This document shows positions 1 to 6,937 of a stretch of 64,000 bases of DNA, piece after piece; positions within the stretch are counted from its first letter, which is position 1, and each line of letters begins with the position of its first letter. The position numbers and the translations under genes were made by a program. The notes beneath the pieces were generated by a model. That model made no database searches and was not told the origin of the DNA. It saw nothing but the letters and a program-made list of their open reading frames with translations. The stretch comes from Nocardioides sp. 503 (GTDB lineage Bacteria > Actinomycetota > Actinomycetes > Propionibacteriales > Nocardioidaceae): positions 248,001 to 312,000 of the forward strand of contig NZ_SPUI01000004.1 of assembly GCF_004522095.1 (NCBI RefSeq), written 5' to 3'.

Positions 1-247
1 CGGCGCGATGGACCTGGTCCACGGCGCCAAGCGGGTGATCGTCCTGATGGAGCACGTCGCCAAGGACGGCACCTACAAGATCGTCGAGGAGTGCTCGCTG
101 CCCTACACCGGCCGCGGCGTCGTCCAGCGGATCATCACCGACCTGTGCGTCATCGACGTGACCCCGGAAGGCCTGAGGCTCGTCGAGCTGGCTCCCGGTG
201 TCACCGAGGACGAGGTCCGCGAGAAGACCGAGCCCGCGCTGCTGTAG
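1..247 (+). CDS. 3-oxoacid CoA-transferase subunit B, C-terminal fragment
   Basis: The reading frame is open from the window edge and ends at TAG 245-247, so the 5' part lies outside. The visible 82 codons match the C-terminus of the beta subunit of succinyl-CoA or adipate:3-oxoacid CoA-transferases (ScoB/PcaJ type): [14 protein letters not shown], then MEHVAKDG, a LPYTG segment, IITDL and a closing APGVT. The family moves CoA between succinyl-CoA and a 3-oxoacid such as acetoacetate or 3-oxoadipate, in the cytosol. The catalytic glutamate is outside the window. The alpha subunit is presumably upstream. The exact 3-oxoacid cannot be told from this tail. Confidence 0.85.
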   Translation, partial: GAMDLVHGAKRVIVLMEHVAKDGTYKIVEECSLPYTGRGVVQRIITDLCVIDVTPEGLRLVELAPGVTEDEVREKTEPALL

Positions 248-286
248 CACGGCGGCTTCCCGGCGGATGGGGGGACAGTCCGCCGA

Positions 287-314
287 TGTCACGTAGCGGA
301 CGGGCTGTCTCGTC
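287..314 (+). promoter_or_regulatory. ECF41-type promoter (TGTCACG-N17-CGTC)
   Basis: TGTCACG at 287-293 is followed after 17 bases by CGTC at 311-314. This fits the ECF41 target motif as I remember it (TGTCACA near -35, CGTC near -10). It stands directly in front of the operon that ends with an ECF41 sigma factor gene, so autoregulation is likely. The ATG at 323 is only 8 bases beyond the -10 element, which predicts a leaderless or nearly leaderless transcript. Confidence 0.7.
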
Positions 315-322
315 ACCAGGGC

Positions 323-736
323 ATGGACACCACGACGCACACGGCGGCAGCGGGAGTGCTCACGGCAGCGGCGGTCTACGTCGGCGCGTGGGCCTCGCTG
401 GCACCCCGCTCCTTCTACGACGACTTCCCCGGGCTGAACCGGATGTGGGTCGGGGGCGACGGGCCCTACAACGAGCACCTCGTCCGCGACGTGGGCGGGC
501 TGTACCTCGCGCTCGCGGCGGCCGGCCTCCTCGGTCTGCTCTGGGGCGGGTCCCACGTGACGACGCTGCTCGGCGCCGCCTGGACGGTGTTCTCCGTGCC
601 GCACCTGGGCTACCACGGCCACCACCTCGCCGAGATGGACACCCTGGACGCCGTCGGCAACGTCGTGACGCTGGGTGGGACGCTGGTCCTGGCACTGCTC
701 CTGCTCGTGCCGGCGCGGAAGGAGGCGCAGCGATGA
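323..736 (+). CDS. Small integral membrane protein, first gene of ECF41 operon
   Basis: A 137-residue protein with about four hydrophobic segments (residues 10-25, 52-75, 77-95 and 110-130) and a short basic C-terminus. I do not recognise a named family. There is no Shine-Dalgarno sequence before ATG 323; the ECF41-type promoter at 287-314 suggests leaderless translation. Its stop overlaps the start of the next gene in an ATGA, so the three genes 323-2327 form one operon. A role linked to the stress or signal sensed through the sigma factor is inference only. Confidence 0.75.
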   Translation: MDTTTHTAAAGVLTAAAVYVGAWASLAPRSFYDDFPGLNRMWVGGDGPYNEHLVRDVGGLYLALAAAGLLGLLWGGSHVTTLLGAAWTVFSVPHLGYHGHHLAEMDTLDAVGNVVTLGGTLVLALLLLVPARKEAQR

Positions 737-1461
737 GGATCGCCGTGGCCGGTGGCACCGGCGTCGTCGGCCGCCACGTCGTCGAGGTGGCCCGCGAGCG
801 CGGGCACGACGTGGTCGTGCTGTCGCGCTCGGAGGGCGTCGACCTGACCACCGGCGCCGGGCTGGCCGAGCGGCTGGCTCGCGTCGACGCCGTCATCGAC
901 ACCGCCAACCAGGCGGCGCAGAAGCGGGTGGACTCCGAGGCGTTCTTCGGCGGCGTGACCCGCACCCTCCTGGACGCCGAGGCGGCCGCCGGCGTGCGCC
1001 ACCACGTCGTGCTCTCGATCGTGGGGATCGACGACGTCGACTCTGGCTACTACGCCGGCAAGCGACTGCAGGAGCGCCTCGTCGCCGAGGGGCCGGTGCC
1101 GTGGAGCGTGCTCCGCGCGACCCAGTTCCACGAGTTCGCCGAGCAGGCGCTCCACTTCATGCGGGTCGGGCCGTTCTCGCTGGTGCCGCGGATGCTCAGC
1201 CAGCCGGTCGCGGCTCGCGAGGTGGCCGAGGCGCTGATGGCCCTGGCCGAGGGCGAGCCGGCCGGCCGGGCTCCCGAGCTCGCCGGCCCCGAGCGGCTCC
1301 AGGTGGTCGACCTCGCCCGCCGGGTCGCGCGCGGGCGACGCGTCGTCCCGGTGCGGGTGCCGGGCGCCGCCGGGAGGGCGATGCGCTCCGGCGCGCTGCT
1401 GCCCCAGTCCGACGGCCCCCGCGGCACCCTGACCTTCGACGCGTGGCTGGCCGGCCGGTGA
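733..1461 (+). CDS. NAD(P)-binding epimerase-like protein (ECF41 partner)
   Basis: A 242-residue Rossmann protein of the atypical SDR/NmrA type. The N-terminal GGTGVVGRHVV loop binds NAD(P), followed by VVVLSRSEG and a shortened substrate domain. It has a YYAGK stretch near residue 115 but is not a typical YxxxK SDR. ECF41 sigma factor genes are characteristically linked to COE proteins (carboxymuconolactone decarboxylase, oxidoreductase or epimerase); this gene fills that place. It overlaps the membrane protein gene by 4 bp upstream and the sigma gene by 4 bp downstream. Substrate unknown. Confidence 0.8.
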   Translation: MRIAVAGGTGVVGRHVVEVARERGHDVVVLSRSEGVDLTTGAGLAERLARVDAVIDTANQAAQKRVDSEAFFGGVTRTLLDAEAAAGVRHHVVLSIVGIDDVDSGYYAGKRLQERLVAEGPVPWSVLRATQFHEFAEQALHFMRVGPFSLVPRMLSQPVAAREVAEALMALAEGEPAGRAPELAGPERLQVVDLARRVARGRRVVPVRVPGAAGRAMRSGALLPQSDGPRGTLTFDAWLAGR

Positions 1462-2327
1462 CCGACCTCCTCGCGGCGGCGTACGACGCCGAGCGGCCCC
1501 GGCTGGTCCGCGTCGCCTACGCCATCCTCGGCAGCCACGCCGAGGCCGAGGACGTGGTCGCGGACTGCTGGCTGCGGCTGGTCGGCGCCGACGAGCGCGA
1601 GTCGGTGCGCGACGTCGCTGCGTGGGCGACGGTGACCGTCGCTCGAGCGGCGCTCGACGTGCTCCGCTCCGCGCGCGTGCGCCGGGAGTCGTACGTCGGT
1701 CCGTGGCTCCCCGAGCCCGTCGTCGTCGTCCCCGATGCCGCCGACCGGGTCAGCCTGGACGACTCGGTGCGCTACGCGCTGCTGGTCGCGCTGGAGCGGC
1801 TGACACCCGCGGAGCGGACCGCGTGGGTGCTGCACGACATCTTCGAGATGCCCTTCGACGAGGTCGCCGAGGCCGTCGGGCGTACGCCGGTCGCAGTGCG
1901 CCAGCTGGCCCGCAGGGCGCGGCAGCACGTCGCCGACGGCACACCCCGGGTCGCGGTCGACGCCGGCACCCACGACCGCGTGGTCGGGGCCTTCCTCGGC
2001 GCGGCCGCCGGGGGAGACCTGGCCGGGCTGGTCCGCCTGCTCGACCCGTCCGTCGTGCTCACCAGCGACGGCGGCGGGGTCGTCAACGCCGCGCGCCGGC
2101 CGGTGCTCGGTCCCGACCGCGTGGCCCGGTTCTTCGCCGGCGTCGCCCGCAAGGAGGGTCAGGTGGAGATCGTCGAGATCAACGGCCGTACCGGCCTGAC
2201 CTTCCGCGTCGGCGGCCGGCTGCACTCGGTCGTGTCGTTCACCGTCGACGGCGAGCAGATCACCCGCATCGACATGGTTCTCGCGCCCGACAAGCTGGCC
2301 GGGGTGCCGTCCGCGCCGACCGCCTGA
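1458..2327 (+). CDS. ECF41-family RNA polymerase sigma factor (SigJ-like)
   Basis: 289 residues: sigma-70 region 2 (about 5-75), region 4 (about 105-160), then a SnoaL-like C-terminal domain (about 170-285). Three signature motifs of ECF41 are visible: WLPEP in the linker at 83-87, DGGG at 204-207 (family DGGGK) and APDKL at 276-280 (family NPDKL). In this group the C-terminal extension replaces an anti-sigma factor and tunes core binding. GTG 1458 overlaps the stop of the epimerase-like gene. The promoter at 287-314 fits its own expected target. The last codons lie in a 46-bp sequence repeated at 3458-3503. Confidence 0.92.
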   Translation: MTDLLAAAYDAERPRLVRVAYAILGSHAEAEDVVADCWLRLVGADERESVRDVAAWATVTVARAALDVLRSARVRRESYVGPWLPEPVVVVPDAADRVSLDDSVRYALLVALERLTPAERTAWVLHDIFEMPFDEVAEAVGRTPVAVRQLARRARQHVADGTPRVAVDAGTHDRVVGAFLGAAAGGDLAGLVRLLDPSVVLTSDGGGVVNAARRPVLGPDRVARFFAGVARKEGQVEIVEINGRTGLTFRVGGRLHSVVSFTVDGEQITRIDMVLAPDKLAGVPSAPTA

Positions 2328-2356
2328 GGGTCGCGGCCGCAGGTCAGCTCCCGACG
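2311..2356. repeat. 46-bp direct repeat, left copy
   Basis: Identical over 46 bases to 3458-3503, and diverging immediately on both sides. This copy contains the last five codons and stop of the sigma factor gene, then a stretch that on the minus strand reads VGS-stop, the same last codons as the GntR gene. It therefore looks like the original convergent junction of the sigma and GntR genes, duplicated when about 1.1 kb was inserted. Confidence 0.9.
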
Positions 2357-2397
2357 AACGTGCACAGGTCGTCGCCGCCCCTGTGAACGCGGTCGCG

Positions 2398-3234
2398 TCA
2401 GCAGACCTTGGCAGTTGCGCCAGGCTGGCTGGCGACCACCCAGGAGTTCTCGTTCTTCGTCCACTGGAAGCTCACGGAGTAAGGGCCCACGCCGACGCCG
2501 TTGATCCCTGTCTCGTCCCACGAGTGACCGAACTTGGCGAAGCCGTACACGGTCTTGCACTTGCCCGACTTCTTGAAGCTGATCACCTGCTGCCCTCGAG
2601 CAGAGTTGATGGCTACGCCAATCCCGGAGCCGTCGCATCCCGTCCGCGTGGCCTTGTCCTGGAACCGGTAGCCCACTCCCGATGCGTTGGCGTCGGCGGC
2701 GTTGGCAACGGTCCACGACTTGCCGCCGGAGTACATCACGGTCAGCGAGTAGCCCGTCAGCAGCAGCCCCTTGTTGAAGCTCGTCCCGAAACCGTCGTTG
2801 CCGCCGAGATTCCTCCACCCGCACGTGGAGGACATGCCGTCGTTCTTGTACGACTCGTTGACCCACTTCCACTTGCTGATCGCGTAGTAGCGCGCCGCTT
2901 GGCGGTCCCAGTAGATGCTCGGCGGAGTCACCTTGACCGCTGAGTTCGAGCTCCTGAGATGCGCGCCTCGGTCGCCGGCGGTCCCGTGGTCGATACGGAC
3001 AAGACAGAGCTTCGAGGCGAGTGACCTGTCGATGGCCCGCTCCGAGAATCCGCGGGCGGTCAAGCGCGCCACGAGGCCATCGACGACCGTGGCCCCCCTC
3101 GTGGCGGGAGGCGAGTCGCAGGCGCCACGCGCACTGTCGGGCGCTGCCGAGTGCGCCGGCACGGCCACCAGAGTCATCGCTACGCAGCTAGCAGTCGCGG
3201 CGGCAGCCTGAACAAGCTTGAGGCAGATACGCAT
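2398..3234 (-). CDS. Secreted protein of unknown function
   Basis: 278 residues. A Sec signal peptide is clear: basic start, hydrophobic residues 7-26, AHSAA cleavage region. The mature part is rich in W, Y, K and N with several cysteines, unlike the alanine-rich neighbours, and matches no family I know. The ATG at 3234 is chosen over the ATG at 3240 because GGAAGG ends 6 bases before it. A TTGACA-N18-AAGACT promoter candidate lies at 3335-3306. The gene sits alone between the two copies of a 46-bp direct repeat, so it was probably acquired by insertion. Function not assigned. Confidence 0.7.
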   Translation of the reverse strand: MRICLKLVQAAAATASCVAMTLVAVPAHSAAPDSARGACDSPPATRGATVVDGLVARLTARGFSERAIDRSLASKLCLVRIDHGTAGDRGAHLRSSNSAVKVTPPSIYWDRQAARYYAISKWKWVNESYKNDGMSSTCGWRNLGGNDGFGTSFNKGLLLTGYSLTVMYSGGKSWTVANAADANASGVGYRFQDKATRTGCDGSGIGVAINSARGQQVISFKKSGKCKTVYGFAKFGHSWDETGINGVGVGPYSVSFQWTKNENSWVVASQPGATAKVC

Positions 3235-3305
3235 GTGCATCCTTCCGAGAGAGGACACGTCATGGGTCCCGTCGGGGCGACCCTGGGGCGCGGCACTGGA
3301 ACGGC

Positions 3306-3335
3306 AGTCTTGGTCGGGGGGTCCCAGCGTGTCAA
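3306..3335 (-). promoter_or_regulatory. Candidate promoter of the secreted-protein gene
   Basis: Minus strand TTGACA (3335-3330), 18-base spacer, AAGACT (3311-3306, weak -10). It lies about 70 bases before the chosen start at 3234. The -35 box is perfect; the -10 matches only three of six positions. Confidence 0.4.
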
Positions 3336-3352
3336 GCATCCGAGCCAGGCCG

Positions 3353-3457
3353 CTCAGCCCTTCGGAGGCTGGGCCCGCGCGGTGGCGCCGCCGCGCTCGA
3401 CCCAGGCCAGGAGCTCGGCCTCGGGGCCCAGCACCTCGGGGCCGACTCGGAGCCAGG
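3353..3457 (-). repeat. 105-bp repeat, copy A (gene-tail remnant)
   Basis: Aligns without gaps to 14362-14466 with 9 mismatches in 105 (about 91%). On the minus strand both copies read the end of a protein, WLRVGPEVLGPEAELLAWV and on to QPPKG-stop, without any start or upstream coding. The peptide resembles the C-terminal end of a WYL-type transcriptional regulator, from memory only. Copy A ends exactly where the right 46-bp repeat begins. The copies bracket the aromatic catabolic island. Confidence 0.75.
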
Positions 3458-3503
3458 CCGCGCCGACCGCCTGAGGGTCGCGGCCGCAGGTCAGCTCCCG
3501 ACG
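3458..3503. repeat. 46-bp direct repeat, right copy
   Basis: Perfect copy of 2311-2356. Here it contains the last four codons and the stop of the GntR regulator gene (minus strand) plus upstream bases that duplicate the end of the sigma factor gene without belonging to a gene. The distance between copy starts is 1147 bp. Confidence 0.9.
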
Positions 3504-4171
3504 GTGGCGTCCTCGTTGCGGGTGCTGATGAAGAGGTCGGTCGTCAGCTGGATGTGAGCCGTGATCAGGCGGTCGCAGGCGTCGGCGTCGCGGGCGACGG
3601 CCGCCTCGGCGATCATCCGGTGCTCGCCCTCGACGTCGCGGGGAGAGCTCACCTCGCCGGCGCGCGACCAGCAGCGGTAGACGTCGAAGATCGAGCGGAG
3701 CTTGGCGGCCACGTCGGTGAGGTAGGGGTTGCCGCAGCCCTGGAGCAGGACCAGGTGGAAGCGGTCATGCAGGGTCATCCACTCCTGGTTGAGGTCGCCG
3801 TCGACGTAGCGCGGTGTGCGTGCCAGCGCGTGGTGCGCGGCGACGACGTCGGACTCCCAGGAGACGTCCCCGACGCCGGTCGCCTGGCGCAGGACCATGG
3901 TCTCGATCGCGATCCGGGCGCGGGTGAGCTGCTCGAGGTCCTCCACCGAGACCGACACGACGCGGTAGCCGAGCTGGGACTCCGAGGTGGCCAGCCCCTG
4001 CTCGACGAGGCGGGGCAGCACCTCGCGCAGCACGCCGGTGCTGACCTGGTAGCGCTCACCGAGGTCGGCGAAGCCGAGCTTGGACCCGGGCTCGACGTGG
4101 CCGTTGAGGATGTCGTTGCGCAGTCGCAGCATCGTCGCATCCGCGCGGGTGAGGCCGGTGGTCCGAGGCAT
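3491..4171 (-). CDS. GntR/FadR-family regulator with FCD ligand domain
   Basis: 226 residues. An N-terminal winged helix (about 10-75, with LGERYQVSTGVLREVLPRLV) is followed by an all-helical FCD domain (about 85-215) with the expected metal/acid-binding polar residues (DRFHLVLL, EGEHRMI). Such proteins are usually repressors released by an organic acid. ATG 4171 is chosen: a longer TTG start at 4183 would lie inside the -10 box. The gene is divergent from the catabolic operon at 4315 and shares a short region with palindromes, so it most likely controls that operon and itself. The effector is presumably the aromatic substrate or a cleavage product. Confidence 0.88.
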   Translation of the reverse strand: MPRTTGLTRADATMLRLRNDILNGHVEPGSKLGFADLGERYQVSTGVLREVLPRLVEQGLATSESQLGYRVVSVSVEDLEQLTRARIAIETMVLRQATGVGDVSWESDVVAAHHALARTPRYVDGDLNQEWMTLHDRFHLVLLQGCGNPYLTDVAAKLRSIFDVYRCWSRAGEVSSPRDVEGEHRMIAEAAVARDADACDRLITAHIQLTTDLFISTRNEDATVGS

Positions 4172-4177
4172 ACGAGC

Positions 4178-4206
4178 ATTCAAACGGTTTGCGGCAAACG
4201 GGTCAA
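4178..4206 (-). promoter_or_regulatory. GntR gene promoter with palindromic operator in the spacer
   Basis: Minus strand TTGACC (4206-4201), 17-base spacer, TTGAAT (4183-4178). The ATG at 4171 follows six bases after the -10, so the transcript should be leaderless. The spacer contains GTTTGCGGCAAAC at 4187-4199, a 6-bp-arm palindrome around one base, a fitting operator for autorepression. Confidence 0.55.
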
Positions 4207-4225
4207 GTTTCGAAATTCTCTTGAC
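4202..4225. promoter_or_regulatory. Inverted repeat GTCAAG-N12-CTTGAC
   Basis: Arms at 4202-4207 and 4220-4225 around TTTCGAAA (4208-4215). It lies in the divergent region between the GntR gene and the catabolic operon and overlaps a perfect plus-strand TTGACA at 4221-4226. It may be a second regulator site or the -35 of the operon. No good -10 is visible 16-18 bases downstream. Confidence 0.35.
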
Positions 4226-4248
4226 ATGTCCTAACGCCTGGGTGTTTC

Positions 4249-4262
4249 GTGATCGGCGTCAC
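4249..4262. promoter_or_regulatory. Candidate Crp site before the catabolic operon
   Basis: GTGA-N6-TCAC; over ten scored positions CGTGA...TCACT matches the Crp consensus TGTGA-N6-TCACA at eight. It lies 53 bases before the first operon gene. A crp gene is in this window (27389-28066). No footprint or expression evidence is available here. Confidence 0.35.
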
Positions 4263-4314
4263 TCCGATGGCCGCCGACGACCGGGGCCAGTGGCACCGAC
4301 GACCAGGAGGGCCC

Positions 4315-5169
4315 ATGCGCCTCGCATCCAAGCTCGGCCGAGCAGTGTTGGTCTCCCCCGACGGGGAGCGCTGCATCGACGTCGCCAAGGCCAGCTCCGG
4401 CCGTTTCGGGCCGGCGGCCCTGACGGCGTACGACGAGTGGGACGCGTTCACCGCGTGGGCCGCGAACGCCGCGCTCGACTACGCCACCGACGGGGAGCCG
4501 CTCCTGCTGGAGGAGGTCGAGGCGCCCTCGCCGACGCCGCGCCAGGTCTTCGCCATCGGCCTCAACTACCGCTCGCACGCCGACGAGTCGGGCTTCGCCT
4601 ACCCCGAGGAGCCGCCGACGTTCACCAAGTTCGTGTCCAGCTTCAGCGGCCCCGTCACCGAGCTGCGCCTGCCCAACGACACCGTCGACTGGGAGGTCGA
4701 GCTGGTCGCCGTGATCGGGCGTACGGCGCAGGGCGTCGCGGCGGCCGACGCCTGGGACCACGTCGCGGGCCTCACCGTCGGCCAGGACTTCTCCGAGCGC
4801 ACGCTCCAGCTCACCGGCCCGGCGCCGCAGTTCTCGCTCGGCAAGTCCTACCCCGGCTTCGCGCCCCAGGGTCCGTGGCTGGTCACGCCCGACGAGCTGG
4901 ACGACCCCACGGACCTCGAGCTCACGTGCACCCTCAACGGCGAGCAGGTCCAGGGCGGCAGCACCGAGCAGATGATCTTCTCCGTCGCCGAGCTGGTCCA
5001 CCGGCTCTCGGCCGTGACGACCCTGATGCCCGGCGACGTCATCTTCACCGGCACGCCGGCGGGCGTCGGCGGTGGCCGGACCCCGAAGTGGTTCCTCAAG
5101 CCCGGGGACGTCGTCGTCTCGACGATCGAGGGCATCGGCAGCCTCTCCCAGACCTGCGTCTCGGCCTGA
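4315..5169 (+). CDS. Fumarylacetoacetate hydrolase-family protein (C-C hydrolase/hydratase)
   Basis: 284 residues. The FAH fold is shown by FAIGLNYRSHADESG (about 80-94), FTKFVSSFSGP, DWEVELVAVIG with the metal-binding acids, VGQDFSERTLQ, SLGKSYPGFAPQGPW and GDVIFTGTPAGVG near the C-terminus. Family members use a divalent metal to cleave or hydrate diketo acids formed by ring cleavage. Next to an extradiol dioxygenase it should process the ring-cleavage product. ATG 4315 is preceded by AGGAGG at 4305-4310. It is the first gene of an operon reaching at least to 14360. Confidence 0.85.
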   Translation: MRLASKLGRAVLVSPDGERCIDVAKASSGRFGPAALTAYDEWDAFTAWAANAALDYATDGEPLLLEEVEAPSPTPRQVFAIGLNYRSHADESGFAYPEEPPTFTKFVSSFSGPVTELRLPNDTVDWEVELVAVIGRTAQGVAAADAWDHVAGLTVGQDFSERTLQLTGPAPQFSLGKSYPGFAPQGPWLVTPDELDDPTDLELTCTLNGEQVQGGSTEQMIFSVAELVHRLSAVTTLMPGDVIFTGTPAGVGGGRTPKWFLKPGDVVVSTIEGIGSLSQTCVSA

Positions 5170-5181
5170 GGAGGGCGCGAC

Positions 5182-6102
5182 ATGCCACTGCACCGTCTGA
5201 CCAGCATCACCATCGGCGTGCCCGACGTGGAGGAGACGGCGGCCTACTACGAGGACTTCGGGCTCCTGCGCACCCCCGGTGGCGGGTTCGCGACCGCCGA
5301 CGGTGGCGAGCAGATGCGCCTGACCCACTCGCCCCAGCGACGGCTGCTCGAGGTGGGCGTCGGCGTCGACGACCGCGACGACCTCGACCGCGTCGTGCGC
5401 CAGCTCGGCGCGCTGGACCTCGAGGTCGACGACCAGGGCGACCGCGTGGTCACCCGCGAGCCCATCGCCGGCATCGTCGCCACGGTCTCGATCGCCGAGC
5501 ACCTGGCGCAGGCCAGCGAGCCCACGCCGTACAACTACCCGGGCAACCAGGAGCGGTCCGACGGTCGGGCCCCGGGCCTCGACCGGGAGGGCCCCGTCCG
5601 TCCGCGCAAGCTGGGACACCTGGTGATCGGCTCGACCGACGCGGACGCCACCCAGAAGTTCTTCACCGACGGTCTCGGCTTCAAGATCTCCGACGAGGTG
5701 CGCGGGCTGGCGGCGTTCATGCGCTGCACGACCGACCACCACAACGTGCTGGTCCAGAAGGCGCCGATCAACTACCTCCACCACACGTCCTGGCAGGTCG
5801 ACGACGTGGACGAGATCGGCCGCGGCGCGATGGCGATGCTCGAGAAGGACCCCGGCCGTCACGTCTGGGGCCTGGGCCGCCACTACGTCGGCTCCAACTT
5901 CTTCTGGTACCTCAAGGACCCGGCCGGCAACTTCTCGGAGTACTACTCCGACCTCGACTGCATCGTCGACGACGAGCTGTGGGAGCCCGGCGTCTACGAG
6001 GGCGCCCGCGGCCTCTACGCGTGGGGCCCTCCGCCCCCGCCCTCCTTCCTGGCGCCCGAGGACCTCGGCGCGCTGATGACCGGCACCCACGCCTCCCGCT
6101 GA
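5182..6102 (+). CDS. Type I (VOC) extradiol ring-cleavage dioxygenase
   Basis: 306 residues in two VOC modules (about 5-105 and 143-265), the size of BphC/catechol 2,3-dioxygenases. The facial triad for Fe(II) can be placed at H146 (KLGHLVIG), H201 (LHHTSWQVDD) and E253 (NFSEYYSD). The enzyme should open a catecholic ring next to the diol using O2. It starts 12 bases after the FAH gene with GGAGG upstream. The MhpA-like hydroxylase at 11590 could make the catechol. The exact substrate is not deducible; phenylpropanoid-type or other phenolic acids are reasonable guesses. Confidence 0.87.
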   Translation: MPLHRLTSITIGVPDVEETAAYYEDFGLLRTPGGGFATADGGEQMRLTHSPQRRLLEVGVGVDDRDDLDRVVRQLGALDLEVDDQGDRVVTREPIAGIVATVSIAEHLAQASEPTPYNYPGNQERSDGRAPGLDREGPVRPRKLGHLVIGSTDADATQKFFTDGLGFKISDEVRGLAAFMRCTTDHHNVLVQKAPINYLHHTSWQVDDVDEIGRGAMAMLEKDPGRHVWGLGRHYVGSNFFWYLKDPAGNFSEYYSDLDCIVDDELWEPGVYEGARGLYAWGPPPPPSFLAPEDLGALMTGTHASR

Positions 6103-6121
6103 CGGCTCGACAGGAGCGCTC

Positions 6122-6934
6122 ATGAACGGCGTCATCACCGTGGCCCCCACCGGGCCCATCGCCACCACGGCGGACAACCCCCACGTCCCCACGCAGCCCG
6201 AGGAGATCGCGGCGGCCGTCGAGTCCGCCTACCACCAGGGCGCGGCAGTCGCCCACCTGCACTTCCGCGACGCCGAGCAGCGACCGACGGCCGACCTCGA
6301 CATCGCCCGCCGTACGGTCGATCTGGTCCGGGAGCGCTGCCCGATCCTGATCCAGGTCAGCACCGGCGTCGGGCCTGCCGCCCCCTTCGAGGAGCGCGCC
6401 AGACTGGTCGAGCTGGCCCCCGAGATGGCCACGCTCAACCCGTGCTCGATGTCCTTCGGCCGGGTCACCTTCGACAACCCGCCCGAGGGCGTCGACCGTC
6501 TCGCGGCCCGGATGATGGAGCTGGGCGTCCAGCCGGAGCTCGAGCTCTACGACACCGGTCACCTCGACGCCGCGCTGCGGTTGCGCGACCGCGGCCTGAT
6601 CCCCGAGCGGCTCCAGGTCAGCCTGGTGCTGGGCGTGATGGGCGGCATGGCGCCCACCGCCGCCAACCTGGTGATGATGCTCGACCGGCTGCCCGAGGGC
6701 ACGGTCTGGCAGGTGGTGGCCATCGGCCGCGCCAACCTGATGCTCAGCGCCATGGCGGCCGCCCTGGGCGGCAACGTCCGGGCGGGCATGGAGGACACGC
6801 TCTACCTCCGCAAGGGCGAGCAGGTCCCCTCCAACGACGCCCTCGTCTCCCGAGCCGCCGGCCTCCTCGCCGCCGTGGACCGGGGCGTGGCCACGGTGGA
6901 CGAGACGCGGCACCTCATCCTCGGTGAGGGCTGA
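6122..6934 (+). CDS. BKACE-family beta-keto acid cleavage enzyme
   Basis: 270 residues of the DUF849/BKACE family. Zinc ligands are placed at H45 and H47 (HLHFRD) and E224 (GMEDTLYL). Also typical are ITVAPTG at the start, LNPCSMSFG and ELELYDTGHL. BKACE enzymes condense a beta-keto acid with acetyl-CoA to give acetoacetate and an acyl-CoA, as in lysine fermentation (Kce). A member inside an aromatic meta-cleavage operon implies that ring opening here leads to a beta-keto acid. The acetoacetate produced could be activated by the CoA-transferase cut off at 1-247. CAGGAG precedes the ATG. Confidence 0.85.
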   Translation: MNGVITVAPTGPIATTADNPHVPTQPEEIAAAVESAYHQGAAVAHLHFRDAEQRPTADLDIARRTVDLVRERCPILIQVSTGVGPAAPFEERARLVELAPEMATLNPCSMSFGRVTFDNPPEGVDRLAARMMELGVQPELELYDTGHLDAALRLRDRGLIPERLQVSLVLGVMGGMAPTAANLVMMLDRLPEGTVWQVVAIGRANLMLSAMAAALGGNVRAGMEDTLYLRKGEQVPSNDALVSRAAGLLAAVDRGVATVDETRHLILGEG

Positions 6935-6937
6935 GCC

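Noticed and set aside
91..1155. Long open frames on both strands across 91-1155 (up to 456 codons)
   Set aside because: They are high-GC shadows of the membrane protein and epimerase-like genes, with arginine/alanine-rich translations and no family pattern.
4221..4250. TTGACA at 4221 as a promoter of the catabolic operon
   Set aside because: No acceptable -10 box 16-18 bases downstream; kept only as part of the inverted repeat.
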